64,000 bases of DNA from Chitinophagaceae bacterium. Its GTDB lineage: Bacteria; Bacteroidota; Bacteroidia; Chitinophagales; Chitinophagaceae. Shown here in pieces: positions 7,172-21,398 of this stretch. The notes under the pieces are model-generated. The model was not told where the DNA came from, searched no databases, and saw only the letters and a program-made list of their open reading frames with translations. The DNA lies in contig CANGIT010000008.1 in NCBI GenBank assembly GCA_947454155.1, forward strand, positions 62,001-126,000. The letters run 5' to 3'. Within the stretch, counting starts at the first letter, position 1; each line of letters begins with the position of its first letter. Both the position numbers and the translations under genes were made by a program.

Positions 7172-7260
7172 AACCTGGCCGACGGTAACCAAAGGCATAA
7201 ACAATTTTTTTAATCTCCGCCGGAGTCAAAAACAAAGAAGGCGGTAAAAATTCAAACAAA

Positions 7261-7635
7261 ATGGCAGACGTAAAATCATTAGCAGAAAGCCTGGTAAACC
7301 TGACAGTAAAAGAAGTACAGGAACTGGCTGAATTCCTCAAAACTGAATACGGTATCGAACCCGCTGCAGCTGCAGTAGTGGTAAGTGCTGGCGACGGCGG
7401 CGGAGCTGCCGCTGTTGAAGAAAAAACTTCATTCAATGTAATCCTGAAAAGCGGTGGCGCCAATAAACTGGCTGTCGTTAAAATCGTAAAAGATTTGACC
7501 GGTTTGGGACTGAAAGAAGCAAAAGATCTGGTTGACGGAGCTCCAAAACCTGTAAAAGAAGGTGTTGACAAAGCTACCGCAGAAGATCTTAAAGCTAAGT
7601 TGACAGAAGCTGGTGCTGATGTTGAAATCAATTAA
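7261..7635 (+). CDS. rplL: 50S ribosomal protein bL12 (L7/L12)
   Basis: The 124-residue protein shows the N-terminal dimerisation segment ([20 protein letters not shown]), a short Ala/Gly hinge ([16 protein letters not shown]) and the C-terminal factor-binding domain ([20 protein letters not shown]). It is present in several copies on L10 and recruits elongation and initiation factors. It ends the ribosomal operon at a very strong terminator that separates it from rpoB. Confidence 0.98.
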   Translation: MADVKSLAESLVNLTVKEVQELAEFLKTEYGIEPAAAAVVVSAGDGGGAAAVEEKTSFNVILKSGGANKLAVVKIVKDLTGLGLKEAKDLVDGAPKPVKEGVDKATAEDLKAKLTEAGADVEIN

Positions 7636-7652
7636 TCTGGCACCATCCAAAT

Positions 7653-7683
7653 AAAAAAGCCCGGGAGACCCCGGGCTTTTTTT
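7653..7683 (+). terminator. Terminator between rplL and rpoB
   Basis: AAAAAAGCCCGGG (7653-7665) pairs perfectly over 13 bases with CCCGGGCTTTTTT (7670-7682) around AGAC, with a T run to 7683. It is the strongest hairpin in the window and implies separate or attenuated expression of rpoBC. Confidence 0.93.
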
Positions 7684-7801
7684 ATGAGATTTCAACCCGT
7701 TTGAAACATGGAAAAAATGTCATTTTCGCCGCCTTAATCAAAAATCCTACCAAAAAGCTAAAAAAACGTTGGAATATAGCCATTATTTGCTAAGTTTCAC
7801 C

Positions 7802-7809
7802 TACCTTTG
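7802..7809 (+). promoter_or_regulatory. Probable -7 element of the rpoBC promoter
   Basis: TACCTTTG matches the Bacteroidota -7 consensus and is followed by GCCCTCC, like the other promoters here. No TTG lies 17-23 bases upstream, so the -33 box is weak or absent. Confidence 0.6.
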
Positions 7810-7888
7810 CCCTCCTTTATTTTGGGAACGGTGGCGCATGTCCTGAACCTATGAATAAATGGCCCACGCTAAAAGTCTTAATTTACAT

Positions 7889-10800
7889 ATGTCTGCAACA
7901 AAAACAAACGCTGCTAAAAGAATCAATTTCGGTAAAGTTGAACTCTTGGCAGACCAACCTGATTTACTGGGCATCCAGATTCAATCATTCAAAGACTTCT
8001 TTCAACTCGAAACCACTCCCGACAAGCGAAATGTAGAGGGATTGTTCCGCGTTTTTAAGGAGAATTTCCCAATCACGGATACACGAAACATCTTCGTGTT
8101 GGAATTCCTTGATTATTTTGTTGATCCGCCAAGATACACCATCGAAGAGTGTATCGAAAGAGGACTTACATATGCCGTTCCGCTGAAAGCCAAGCTGCGC
8201 CTAAGCTGTAACGATGAAGAGCATGTGGATTTTCAAACCATCGTTCAGGATGTGTTCTTGGGTAATATCCCTTACATGACTCCACGCGGTACTTTCGTGA
8301 TCAATGGCGCAGAGCGTGTTGTCGTTAGTCAGCTGCATCGTTCACCCGGTGTGTTCTTTGGCCAGTCCATCCATCCCAACGGAACAAAAATCTATTCCGC
8401 CAGAGTGATTCCTTTTAAAGGTGCCTGGATGGAATTTGCTACAGACATCAACAACGTGATGTTTGCTTACATCGATCGTAAGAAAAAATTCCCGGTAACA
8501 ACTTTGTTGCGCTCTATCGGGTATGAAACAGATAAAGACATTCTTGAGCTCTTTGGTATGGCTGATGAAATCAAAGCCGACAAAAAGACTTTGGATAAAC
8601 ACATCGGAAAAAGATTGGCAGCCCGCGTACTTCGTACATGGGTGGAAGATTTTGTGGATGAGGATACCGGTGAAGTGGTTTCTCTGGAACGTAATGAAGT
8701 GATTCTGGAAAGAGATAGCGTGTTGGATGAGTCCAATATCGCCATGATTCTCGAAATGCAAACCAAAAGCATCTTTGTTCAGAAAGAAGAGGTGAGTGGT
8801 GACTATGCCATCATCTATAACACTTTGAATAAAGATACCTCCAACAGTGAGTTGGAAGCGGTACAGCACATCTACAAGCAATTGCGTGGTGCCGATGCTC
8901 CGGATGATGAAACAGCAAGAGGTATCATCGATAAATTATTCTTCTCCGACAAACGTTATGACCTTGGGGAAGTTGGTCGTTATAAAATCAATCGTCGTCT
9001 GGGCTTAAATTACCCACTAGACAAAAAAGTATTGACGAAAGAAGATATCATCTCCATCATTAAATATCTTGTTTTGCTTACCAATGGTAAGAGTGAGGTG
9101 GATGATATCGATCATTTGAGCAACAGACGCGTACGTACCGTAGGTGAACAACTGTATGCTCAGTTCGGTGTGGGCTTGGCTCGTATGGCCCGTACCATCC
9201 GCGAAAGAATGAATGTGCGCGATAACGAGGTGTTTACGCCGGTAGATCTGATCAATGCAAGAACCTTGTCTTCTGTAATCAACTCTTTCTTCGGAACCTC
9301 ACAATTGTCGCAGTTCCTTGATCAAACAAACCCGTTGAGTGAAATCACCCACAAACGTCGTATCTCAGCGCTTGGGCCCGGTGGTTTGAGCAGAGAAAGA
9401 GCAGGTTTCGAGGTGCGTGACGTTCACTACTCGCATTATGGTCGTTTGTGTACGATTGAAACGCCTGAAGGTCCAAACATCGGTCTGATTTCCACACTTT
9501 GCGTTCACGCCAAAATCAACGATATGGGCTTCATCGAGACGCCTTATCGTAAAGTGGACAATGGTAAAGTAGATTTGAAGAAAATCACTTTCCTCAGCGC
9601 CGAAGAAGAGGATACGGCAAAAATCGCTCAGGCCAATATCGATCTGGATGAAAAAGGAAATTTCGTGGATGACAGGATCAAATCCCGTCAAACCGGCGAC
9701 TTCCCGATTTTGGATAAAAACGAAGTGGAATACATGGATGTGGCACCTAACCAGATTGTGGGTTTGAGCGCTTCTTTGATTCCGTTCCTTGAGCATGATG
9801 ATGCCAACCGTGCCTTGATGGGTTCGAACATGCAACGTCAGGCGGTGCCATTGATCAAACCACAGGTGCCTATCGTAGGTACAGGTTTGGAAGCCAAGGC
9901 TGCCCGCGATGCACGTATCCAGATTCACGCTGAAGGTGATGGTGTAATTGAATTCGTTGATGCCAATGAAATTCATGTTCGTTACAAACGCTCAGAGTCT
10001 CAACAGCTGGTAAGCTTTGAAGATGATCTGAAAATATATAAACTGACCAAGTTCGTTCGTACGAACCAGGAAACCTGCATCAACCTGCGTCCTGCCGTGT
10101 TGAAAGGTCAGAAAGTATCACACGGAGATTTCCTTACCGAAGGTTATGCCACCAAAGACGGTGAAATCGCTTTGGGCCGTAACATGAAAGTTGCGTTCAT
10201 GCCTTGGAAAGGTTACAACTTCGAGGATGCTATTGTAATCAGCGAAAAAGTGGTGAAAGAAGATCTGTTCACTTCTATCCATATCACCGAATTCGAAACC
10301 GAAGTTCGTGACACCAAACTGGGTGAGGAAGAACTGACGCCGGATATCCCTAATGTTAGTGAAGAAGCTACCAAAGATTTGGACCAGAACGGTATCATCC
10401 GTATCGGCGCCCATATCAAAGAAGGTGATATCATCATCGGTAAAATCACACCAAAAGGAGAAAGTGATCCTACACCAGAAGAAAAACTTCTCCGTGCGAT
10501 CTTCGGCGACAAAGCCGGTGATGCCAAAGATGCTTCATTGAAAGCACCAAGCGGAACAGAAGGTGTGGTGATCGATAAGAAACTTTTCCAACGTGCCAAA
10601 AAAGACAAGAACACCAAAGTCAGAGAAAAATCACAGCTGGAAAAAATCGAGAAAACACACGAGAAGAATGAGGCCGACTTGCTCGAATTGCTGATCAATA
10701 AACTGCAAACTTTGTTGAAAGACAAAACCAGCCAGGGCGTTAGCAACAATTTCGGCGAAGTGATTATTGGCAAAGGCGTGAAATTCAACGCTAAAAATCT

Positions 10801-11698
10801 TGCTGGCATCGACTTCCAAAATGTAAATCCGCTCGGTTGGAGCGGTGATGCAAAAACTGATGACCTCATCAACACCTTGCTTCACAACTACAACATCAAA
10901 TTCAACGAAGAACTGGGTCGTTACAAGAGAGAGAAATTCAACATCTCCATCGGTGACGAATTACCTGCAGGCGTGTTGAAACTGGCCAAAGTATATATCG
11001 CCATCAAACGTAAATTGAAAGTAGGTGATAAAATGGCGGGGCGTCATGGTAACAAAGGTATCGTAGCCAAAATCGTTCGTCAGGAAGATATGCCGTTCCT
11101 CGAAGACGGAACGCCAGTTGACATCGTATTGAATCCGTTGGGTGTACCTAGTCGTATGAACCTCGGTCAGATCTATGAAACAGCCTTGGGTTGGGCCGGT
11201 GAGAAACTAGGTGTAAGATTCGCAACACCAATCTTTGATGGTGCTTCAGTAGAAGAAATCGCTGAGCAGATCGAAAAATCTGGATTGCCTAAATTCGGTC
11301 ATACTTACCTGTATGATGGCGAAACCGGCGACCGTTTCGATCAGAAAGCTACTGTGGGTATCATCTACATGATTAAACTGCATCATATGGTGGATGATAA
11401 AATGCACGCTCGTTCTATCGGACCTTACAGTCTCATCACACAACAACCTTTGGGTGGTAAAGCCCAGTTCGGTGGTCAGCGTTTTGGTGAGATGGAGGTG
11501 TGGGCACTCGAAGCCTATGGTGCTTCCAACATCCTTCAGGAATTGCTTACCATCAAGTCGGATGACATCATCGGCAGAGCAAAAACCTACGAAGCGATTG
11601 TTAAGGGTGACAACATTCCAAGAGCCGGTATCCCTGAATCATTCAATGTATTGGTTCATGAATTGAGCGGCTTAGGTCTGGATCTGAAATTTGAGTAA
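7889..11698 (+). CDS. rpoB: DNA-directed RNA polymerase subunit beta
   Basis: About 1269 residues from the ATG at 7889 ([16 protein letters not shown]), which aligns with the usual phylum start; the frame is open back to an ATG at 7859, which would add ten unlikely residues. Recognisable regions include LHRSPGVFF, the rifampicin cluster ([20 protein letters not shown] and [12 protein letters not shown]), the [14 protein letters not shown] motif that binds the nascent chain region, and a C-terminal [20 protein letters not shown]. The rifampicin-region residues appear wild type by eye. It forms the catalytic core with the rpoC product, which starts 62 bases downstream. Confidence 0.98.
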   Translation: MSATKTNAAKRINFGKVELLADQPDLLGIQIQSFKDFFQLETTPDKRNVEGLFRVFKENFPITDTRNIFVLEFLDYFVDPPRYTIEECIERGLTYAVPLKAKLRLSCNDEEHVDFQTIVQDVFLGNIPYMTPRGTFVINGAERVVVSQLHRSPGVFFGQSIHPNGTKIYSARVIPFKGAWMEFATDINNVMFAYIDRKKKFPVTTLLRSIGYETDKDILELFGMADEIKADKKTLDKHIGKRLAARVLRTWVEDFVDEDTGEVVSLERNEVILERDSVLDESNIAMILEMQTKSIFVQKEEVSGDYAIIYNTLNKDTSNSELEAVQHIYKQLRGADAPDDETARGIIDKLFFSDKRYDLGEVGRYKINRRLGLNYPLDKKVLTKEDIISIIKYLVLLTNGKSEVDDIDHLSNRRVRTVGEQLYAQFGVGLARMARTIRERMNVRDNEVFTPVDLINARTLSSVINSFFGTSQLSQFLDQTNPLSEITHKRRISALGPGGLSRERAGFEVRDVHYSHYGRLCTIETPEGPNIGLISTLCVHAKINDMGFIETPYRKVDNGKVDLKKITFLSAEEEDTAKIAQANIDLDEKGNFVDDRIKSRQTGDFPILDKNEVEYMDVAPNQIVGLSASLIPFLEHDDANRALMGSNMQRQAVPLIKPQVPIVGTGLEAKAARDARIQIHAEGDGVIEFVDANEIHVRYKRSESQQLVSFEDDLKIYKLTKFVRTNQETCINLRPAVLKGQKVSHGDFLTEGYATKDGEIALGRNMKVAFMPWKGYNFEDAIVISEKVVKEDLFTSIHITEFETEVRDTKLGEEELTPDIPNVSEEATKDLDQNGIIRIGAHIKEGDIIIGKITPKGESDPTPEEKLLRAIFGDKAGDAKDASLKAPSGTEGVVIDKKLFQRAKKDKNTKVREKSQLEKIEKTHEKNEADLLELLINKLQTLLKDKTSQGVSNNFGEVIIGKGVKFNAKNLAGIDFQNVNPLGWSGDAKTDDLINTLLHNYNIKFNEELGRYKREKFNISIGDELPAGVLKLAKVYIAIKRKLKVGDKMAGRHGNKGIVAKIVRQEDMPFLEDGTPVDIVLNPLGVPSRMNLGQIYETALGWAGEKLGVRFATPIFDGASVEEIAEQIEKSGLPKFGHTYLYDGETGDRFDQKATVGIIYMIKLHHMVDDKMHARSIGPYSLITQQPLGGKAQFGGQRFGEMEVWALEAYGASNILQELLTIKSDDIIGRAKTYEAIVKGDNIPRAGIPESFNVLVHELSGLGLDLKFE

Positions 11699-11760
11699 TC
11701 ATCAGTTTTCAGTTTTCATCATCAACATTTTTTATAACAACATTTATATTATAACATAAC

Positions 11761-16053
<4,293 letters not shown>

Positions 16054-16074
16054 TCTCAAATGAAATTCAATAAC

Positions 16075-16105
16075 AGGCTGTCTCCATCAAGAGGCAGCCT
16101 TTTTT
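16075..16105 (+). terminator. Terminator after rpoC
   Basis: AGGCTGTCTC (16075-16084) pairs with GAGGCAGCCT (16091-16100), with one G-U pair, around CATCAA; six Ts follow. Confidence 0.88.
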
Positions 16106-16350
16106 ATTTTCAGCATTTGACATCAATAGGCGCTGCATTATTTTTCAATTCATCTCTTTTTTTCTTACAAGTTAATATCTTACTAATTAATGTTGTCAAT
16201 GTATGGAAGCATAAAGCTTTGTATTTATCTTGCCAACCTGTTCATTCGGAAAGCAATGAATTGATTATCTTAGTTCTTACATTGTTTTGGCAAATTGTTA
16301 CTTATTAAAATTGCAGCTAGCCCAAACGAAAATCTTTATAAAAATTAAAA

Positions 16351-16962
16351 ATGAAAAATCTATCTCTCCTAATCAACGCTGTTTTGATTCTTGCCGTGGG
16401 CTTCCTTTACTACAAACAATTTTCTCATCAATGTAAATCCGAAAAAAAATCTTGTTCTGTTTCAGCCAGCAACAGAGCGGGAATGGGCAAGGGGCCGGCA
16501 ATCGCATACATTGACCTTGATTCCTTAAATGAAAAAATAAGTTACATCAAAACCAACCGCAAGTCATTGGAGCAGGAACAGCAAGCCATCGAAGCAGATT
16601 GGGAAAACAGTTACCGCAACCTCGAAGCCCAGAAAAACAATTTCCTGAAAAAAGCATCAACTGTAACACAATCACAAGCAGAAGAATTTCAAACCACTTT
16701 ATATCAACAACAACAACAGATTGACGCCAAGAAACAATCATTGACCCAAAAACTGAATGAGAAGAGTTATAAATTTCTGGATGACATTCAGAAAAAACTG
16801 AAAGACTTCCTGGCCGAATACAACCAGGACGGACGTTTTACCTATATCTTTTCATCCGGCAACGGACTCGATTATATGGTTTACAAAGATTCGGCAATGA
16901 ATGTAACAGACGATGTGGTGAAAGGCATGAATGAGATCATGAATCATGAGAAAGAAAAATAG
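16351..16962 (+). CDS. OmpH/Skp-family periplasmic protein
   Basis: The 203-residue protein starts with a membrane or signal segment (NLSLLINAVLILAVGFLYY) and then has the OmpH layout: a short strand (IAYIDLDSLNEKISYIKTN), a long charged and glutamine-rich helical region that should form a coiled coil (about 75-150), and a closing strand (YTYIFSSGNGLDYMVYKDS-like, about 166-185). Skp-like proteins hold outer-membrane proteins in the periplasm. The N-terminal segment has cysteines after it (QCKSEKKSCS) and no clear signal peptidase site, so it may stay anchored in the inner membrane. It is a single-gene unit with a terminator after it. Confidence 0.82.
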   Translation: MKNLSLLINAVLILAVGFLYYKQFSHQCKSEKKSCSVSASNRAGMGKGPAIAYIDLDSLNEKISYIKTNRKSLEQEQQAIEADWENSYRNLEAQKNNFLKKASTVTQSQAEEFQTTLYQQQQQIDAKKQSLTQKLNEKSYKFLDDIQKKLKDFLAEYNQDGRFTYIFSSGNGLDYMVYKDSAMNVTDDVVKGMNEIMNHEKEK

Positions 16963-17040
16963 AAATGATCTAAGTGGAATTGTTCTTCACACGTGATAAT
17001 GGAACGTGATCCACAGAAACCAAAAAGAAATATTATCTTC

Positions 17041-17073
17041 AATCCCGTTAATTTTTTAACGGGATTATTTTTT
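17041..17073 (+). terminator. Terminator after the OmpH-like gene
   Basis: AATCCCGTTAA (17041-17051) pairs perfectly with TTAACGGGATT (17056-17066) around TTTT, followed by ATTTTTT. It lies inside the upstream extension of the next reading frame and so rules out a start for the permease before 17092. Confidence 0.88.
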
Positions 17074-17091
17074 ATCCATAAAACCATCCAT

Positions 17092-18516
17092 ATGTCATCC
17101 ACACAAAACGGATTCAAACCCTCCTTGGGCTTGTTCGACGCCACCATGATTGTTGCCGGCTCCATGATAGGATCAGGAATTTTTATTGTCAGCGCCGATA
17201 TGCTGAAAGATCTCGGAAGTTCGGGATGGCTTATCGCCGCCTGGCTCATTACCGGTTTCATGACGCTTATCGCCGCTTTGAGCTACGGTGAACTCAGTGG
17301 CATGTTTCCCAAAGCCGGTGGACAATATGTTTACCTCAAAGAAGCCTACAATCCATTGGTGGGATTTCTTTATGGCTGGAGCTTTTTCGCCGTCATACAA
17401 ACCGGAACGATTGCCGCGGTAGCGGTGGGTTTTGCAAAATTTGCCGGCTATTTCTTTCCTGCATTGGCTTGGGAAGACCAAAATACATTCAGTGTCATGG
17501 GACTCAGCATTCATTATGCACAGCTCGTGGGGATAGCGCTCATCATCTTACTCACGTTCATCAATACACGAGGTATACAGGCGGGAAAGCTCATCCAAAC
17601 CGTCTTCACTTCTACCAAACTGATTTCGATGTTCGCTCTGATTGTGGCAGGGCTGATTGTCTTTAAGTCCGACATCTGGTCGGCCAATTGGCACAATGCC
17701 TGGAACATGAACCATATTGCCAAAGCGGCGGATGGTACCATCAATATGGAACCGCTGATCGGCGGCGTGGCACTGGGAGCGATAGCGAGTGCGATGGTAG
17801 GCAGTATCTTCAGCAGTGATGCTTGGAACAACGTTACATTCATTGCAGGCGAGATAAAAAATCCCGGTAAAAACATAGGACTGAGTCTATTTCTGGGAAC
17901 ACTGATTGTGACTGTGATTTATGTGCTGATGAATGTGATATACCTGGCGAATGTCAACCTCAATGATCTTGCTTTCGCCAAAGACAATCGCGTGGCCTTG
18001 AGCGCATCATCCGCCATTTTCGGCAACAGTGGTACCATCATCATTGCCGTGATGATCATGATTTCCACCTTTGGTTGCAACAACGGCCTCATTTTGGCCG
18101 GAGCCAGGGTGTATTACACGATGGCCAACGATAAGCTCTTTTTCAAAAATGCAGGTAGTCTCAACAAAAATGCAGTTCCGGAATGGGCGTTGTGGATTCA
18201 ATGCGCTATGGCTTGTGCTTTATGCCTGAGTGGAAAATATGGCGACCTGCTCGACATGGTTTCTTTTGTGGTGGTCATTTTTTATGTACTCACCATCGCC
18301 GGCATTTTCATCCTCAGGAAAAAACGCCCCGATGCAGAAAGACCTTACAAGGCTTTTGGATATCCGTTACTTCCCATCCTTTACATCATCATGGGCATCA
18401 GCTTTTGCACGTTGCTAATCATTTACAAACCACAATATACCTGGCCCGGATTAATCATTACACTCATTGGTATACCTTTGTACTTCTTAGCGGTTGCGAA
18501 CCAAAACAAAGACTGA
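17092..18516 (+). CDS. APC-superfamily amino acid permease
   Basis: From the ATG at 17092 the protein has 474 residues and about twelve membrane helices. The first helix contains the family signature IVAGSMIGSGIFI, the unwound substrate-binding segment of the LeuT-fold APC transporters, and helix 2-3 carries ALSYGELSGMFPKAGGQYVYL. These features match LAT/SteT-like amino acid exchangers or proton symporters of the inner membrane; the substrate cannot be read from sequence. A longer frame begins at a GTG at 16993 but runs through a terminator hairpin. The gene ends four bases before the heptose kinase gene, suggesting co-transcription without an obvious functional link. Confidence 0.88.
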   Translation: MSSTQNGFKPSLGLFDATMIVAGSMIGSGIFIVSADMLKDLGSSGWLIAAWLITGFMTLIAALSYGELSGMFPKAGGQYVYLKEAYNPLVGFLYGWSFFAVIQTGTIAAVAVGFAKFAGYFFPALAWEDQNTFSVMGLSIHYAQLVGIALIILLTFINTRGIQAGKLIQTVFTSTKLISMFALIVAGLIVFKSDIWSANWHNAWNMNHIAKAADGTINMEPLIGGVALGAIASAMVGSIFSSDAWNNVTFIAGEIKNPGKNIGLSLFLGTLIVTVIYVLMNVIYLANVNLNDLAFAKDNRVALSASSAIFGNSGTIIIAVMIMISTFGCNNGLILAGARVYYTMANDKLFFKNAGSLNKNAVPEWALWIQCAMACALCLSGKYGDLLDMVSFVVVIFYVLTIAGIFILRKKRPDAERPYKAFGYPLLPILYIIMGISFCTLLIIYKPQYTWPGLIITLIGIPLYFLAVANQNKD

Positions 18517-18520
18517 TTTT

Positions 18521-19507
18521 ATGATTCATTTTGATGAACTGTTTTCCTCCTTTACCCATATCAAAGTAGGCGTGGTAGGCGATGTGATGCTCGACACTTA
18601 CTGGTGGGGTCATGTTGAACGAATCTCTCCAGAAGCACCTGTGCCTGTGGTATCGGTATCGCACAAAGAAAAAAGAATAGGAGGCGCTGGCAATGTAGCA
18701 TTGAATCTGAGCGCACTCAAGGCGGTGGTGCATACCATATCTGTATTGGGTAATGATGATGAGGCCAACGAACTGACTTCGCTATTGCAGCAACATCACA
18801 TCAATACCGATTACATCATCAGAAGTGAAAAGCGCATCACTACCAATAAAATAAGGATCATCAGCCGCAATCAGCACATGATGAGACTCGATGCCGAAAT
18901 GACTCGCGACATCAATGCTGACGAAGAAGAAAGACTCATCGCTTCTTTCTTGAATTATGCCGCAACAGAAAAACCGCATATCATTATTTTGGAGGATTAC
19001 AACAAAGGAGTGCTTACCGAAAAAGTGATAGATCGAATCATTGCCATTTCCAAGGCATCTGGAATTTTGGTGGCTGTCGATCCCAAGAGAAAGAATTTTT
19101 TCTGCTACAAGGAGGTAGATATTTTCAAGCCCAATCTCAAAGAAGCTAAAGAAGCGTTGAACATCATCTCCGAAGGTGTTTCAGCCGAGTTGTTAAATGA
19201 AATTCACCAGGCGCTTCACCAGCAACTACATCATCATGCCTCTTTCATCACGCTTTCCGAAAAAGGGGTCTATTATCAAACCGAAAACGCCCATTCCTGG
19301 ATTCCAACACATGTACGTACCATCGCGGATGTGAGCGGCGCAGGCGATACCGTCATTGCGGTGGCTTCTCTCGCTTATGCGGCCACCCGCGATTTGAAAA
19401 TCATGGCTGAAATGGCCAATATCGCAGGAGGACTGGTTTGTGAAGAAGTAGGCACAGTGGCTATCAATAAAGAAAAACTGCTGGAAGAGTGCAAGCGGTT
19501 GATGTAA
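18521..19507 (+). CDS. hldE: D-glycero-beta-D-manno-heptose-7-phosphate kinase (PfkB family)
   Basis: The 328-residue protein is a ribokinase-fold sugar kinase: GDVMLDTYWWG at the start, GGAGNVALNLSAL for sugar binding, and DVSGAGDTVIAV with catalytic Asp276. The first segment with ERISPEAPVPVV is typical of the kinase half of HldE (RfaE domain I), which phosphorylates heptose-7-phosphate at C1 for ADP-heptose and LPS core synthesis. The nucleotidyltransferase half is absent, so this is a stand-alone kinase (HldA/RfaE1-like). It begins four bases after the permease stop. A different carbohydrate kinase substrate is possible. Confidence 0.82.
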   Translation: MIHFDELFSSFTHIKVGVVGDVMLDTYWWGHVERISPEAPVPVVSVSHKEKRIGGAGNVALNLSALKAVVHTISVLGNDDEANELTSLLQQHHINTDYIIRSEKRITTNKIRIISRNQHMMRLDAEMTRDINADEEERLIASFLNYAATEKPHIIILEDYNKGVLTEKVIDRIIAISKASGILVAVDPKRKNFFCYKEVDIFKPNLKEAKEALNIISEGVSAELLNEIHQALHQQLHHHASFITLSEKGVYYQTENAHSWIPTHVRTIADVSGAGDTVIAVASLAYAATRDLKIMAEMANIAGGLVCEEVGTVAINKEKLLEECKRLM

Positions 19508-19619
19508 AGAAATTCTTTCACAGGAATTAATGCTTTCAAAGATTCAAATGTTTGTTTTTCAATGGCAATATTTTTCCAGCGTTAAAACAATTTATTGTGT
19601 ACTCGAATAGCAACAACTC

Positions 19620-19649
19620 TTGGAACTTCTGAAACATTTTAAACCTTTG
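19620..19649 (+). promoter_or_regulatory. Probable promoter of the asparaginase gene
   Basis: TTG at 19620-19622, a 19-base spacer and AACCTTTG at 19642-19649 (one mismatch to TAnnTTTG), followed by CCTTCC as in other promoters of the window. Confidence 0.55.
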
Positions 19650-19691
19650 CCTTCCATTACTCCAAAAAAATCCGCCTTCGCTTCGTGATTA

Positions 19692-20693
19692 ATGAATAAA
19701 TTTGAAGCCTCATCATCAAGTCACTTTATGCAACCTTTTTCACTGGTTATTCACGGCGGAGCCGGTACAATTCTGAAATCAGATATGACACCCGAGCTTG
19801 AAAAAGCCTATAGTCAAGGTTTGGAAATGGCGTTGAATGCTGGCTATTCCATATTGGAAAATGGCGGAACAGCCATTGACGCGATAGTTACGGCCATCAA
19901 GGTGCTGGAAGATAATGTGTTGTTCAATGCAGGCAAGGGCTCGGTTTTTACAAAGAAAGGAGTGCAGGAGATGGATGCCGCCATCATGAGTGGCAAAGAC
20001 CTTGCGGCAGGTTCCATCGCGGGTGTAAGAAATGTAAGAAATCCCATTGAGCTGGCTTATGAGGTGATGGCCAATAGCAACCATGTGTTCTTGAGTGGCA
20101 AAGGAGCCAATGATTTTGCCATCAAGCAGGGATTGAAACTGGAACCCGATGAATATTTCTTTTCCGCTTTCAGGTACGACCAGTGGAAGGAAATCAGAGA
20201 CAGCGACAATTACTCACTCGATCATACCCATCAGGATCTGGCCGAATTGATGAAAGACAAAAAATTCGGAACCGTTGGTGCCGTAGCCTGCGATCAGCAT
20301 GGAAACATCGCCGCCGCCACCAGTACCGGAGGCATGACCAACAAAAAGTACGGCCGTATTGGCGACAGTCCCATCATCGGTGCGGGAACTTATGCCAACA
20401 ATAAAACTTGCGCCATCAGTTGTACAGGACATGGCGAACCCTTCATCCGTGCCTGTGCGGCACATGATGTGAGTGCCATCATGGAATATAAAGGCCTTTC
20501 ATTGGAAGAGGCCATGAAAGAAGTGGTGCACCATAAACTGATCAGCATCGATGGCATCGGTGGTATGATTGGGGTGGACGCACAAGGCCATACAGCCATG
20601 GTTTTCAACAGCTCGGGCATGTACCGCGCCATGAAAACCAGCAATGGTGAAAAATGCATCGGCATCTATAAAGATGAACTCAGTTGTTTTTGA
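19692..20693 (+). CDS. Isoaspartyl peptidase / type III L-asparaginase
   Basis: The 333-residue protein is an N-terminal nucleophile hydrolase: VIHGGAGTIL at the start, NAGKGSVFT, MDAAIMSG, then the autocleavage site GTVGAVACD in which Thr194 becomes the catalytic residue of the beta chain, followed by TSTGGMTNKKYGRIGDSPI. The family hydrolyses beta-aspartyl dipeptides and asparagine. No clear signal peptide is visible, so it is probably cytosolic. The ATG at 19692 is used; a second ATG at 19728 (MQPFSLVIHGG) would fit the family start equally well. It is followed by ispD after 21 bases. Confidence 0.9.
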   Translation: MNKFEASSSSHFMQPFSLVIHGGAGTILKSDMTPELEKAYSQGLEMALNAGYSILENGGTAIDAIVTAIKVLEDNVLFNAGKGSVFTKKGVQEMDAAIMSGKDLAAGSIAGVRNVRNPIELAYEVMANSNHVFLSGKGANDFAIKQGLKLEPDEYFFSAFRYDQWKEIRDSDNYSLDHTHQDLAELMKDKKFGTVGAVACDQHGNIAAATSTGGMTNKKYGRIGDSPIIGAGTYANNKTCAISCTGHGEPFIRACAAHDVSAIMEYKGLSLEEAMKEVVHHKLISIDGIGGMIGVDAQGHTAMVFNSSGMYRAMKTSNGEKCIGIYKDELSCF

Positions 20694-20714
20694 TTTCAGC
20701 CTAACATTTTCAAT

Positions 20715-21398
20715 ATGAATCAAGCGCGGTTTGCGGTTTTAGTGGCAGGTGGCAGTGGTAGCCGGATGAAGTCGGCCGTTCCCAAGCAGTTTCTTTTGCT
20801 CAACGAAAAGCCGGTGCTCTGCCATACCATCCAATCTTTTCTTACCGCTTATTCCGATATCCAAATCATTCTTGTACTTCCGGAAGAGCACCTGGATACA
20901 GGAAGAGAAATCATCAGCAAACATTTCAGCGGGAAATCCATCAGCATAGTAACAGGCGGGGATACACGATTTCAATCGGTCAAAAACGGCCTGCAACATG
21001 TAAGTGAAAATGGCGTCGTGTTCATTCACGATGCGGTGAGATGCCTCGTGTCTCCGGCATTGATAGCACGTTGCCATGATGTTGCTGTAGAAAAAGGCTC
21101 AGCCATTCCGGTGATCGCTGCAAAAGACAGCATACGGATCTCAGACCCTAACGGCAATCATGCTGTAGACAGGGATACGGTAAAACTGGTACAGACACCA
21201 CAGGTATTTCAGTCGCAATTGATCCTTGAAGCTTTCCGTCAACCTTATCAGCATCATTTTACAGACGATGCCACTGTACTTGAAGCGATGGGAGAAAAAG
21301 TATGGCTGGTGGAAGGCGAAGAGACCAATCTGAAAATCACTCATCCCATAGACCTGATCATCGCCGCAAAAATCATCGAAGAACGTACTAACGTTTGA
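20715..21398 (+). CDS. ispD: 2-C-methyl-D-erythritol 4-phosphate cytidylyltransferase
   Basis: The 227-residue protein carries the IspD signatures: VAGGSGSRMKSAVPKQFLLL (CTP-binding loop), HDAVRCLVSPALI, the DRDTVKLVQTPQVF motif, and TDDATVLEAMGEKVWLVEGE near the end. It makes CDP-methylerythritol in the MEP isoprenoid pathway. It is probably co-transcribed with the asparaginase gene. Its last 11 bases overlap the end of the convergent acetyltransferase-like gene, so no terminator fits between them. Confidence 0.95.
   Translation: MNQARFAVLVAGGSGSRMKSAVPKQFLLLNEKPVLCHTIQSFLTAYSDIQIILVLPEEHLDTGREIISKHFSGKSISIVTGGDTRFQSVKNGLQHVSENGVVFIHDAVRCLVSPALIARCHDVAVEKGSAIPVIAAKDSIRISDPNGNHAVDRDTVKLVQTPQVFQSQLILEAFRQPYQHHFTDDATVLEAMGEKVWLVEGEETNLKITHPIDLIIAAKIIEERTNV

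Noticed and set aside
7859..7888. An earlier ATG for rpoB
   Set aside because: The added ten residues are not typical of RpoB; the ATG at 7889 gives the expected MSATK start.
16060..16308. An 82-codon frame after rpoC
   Set aside because: It begins six bases after rpoC, runs through the rpoC terminator, is rich in hydrophobic residues without a domain and has no promoter or ribosome site.
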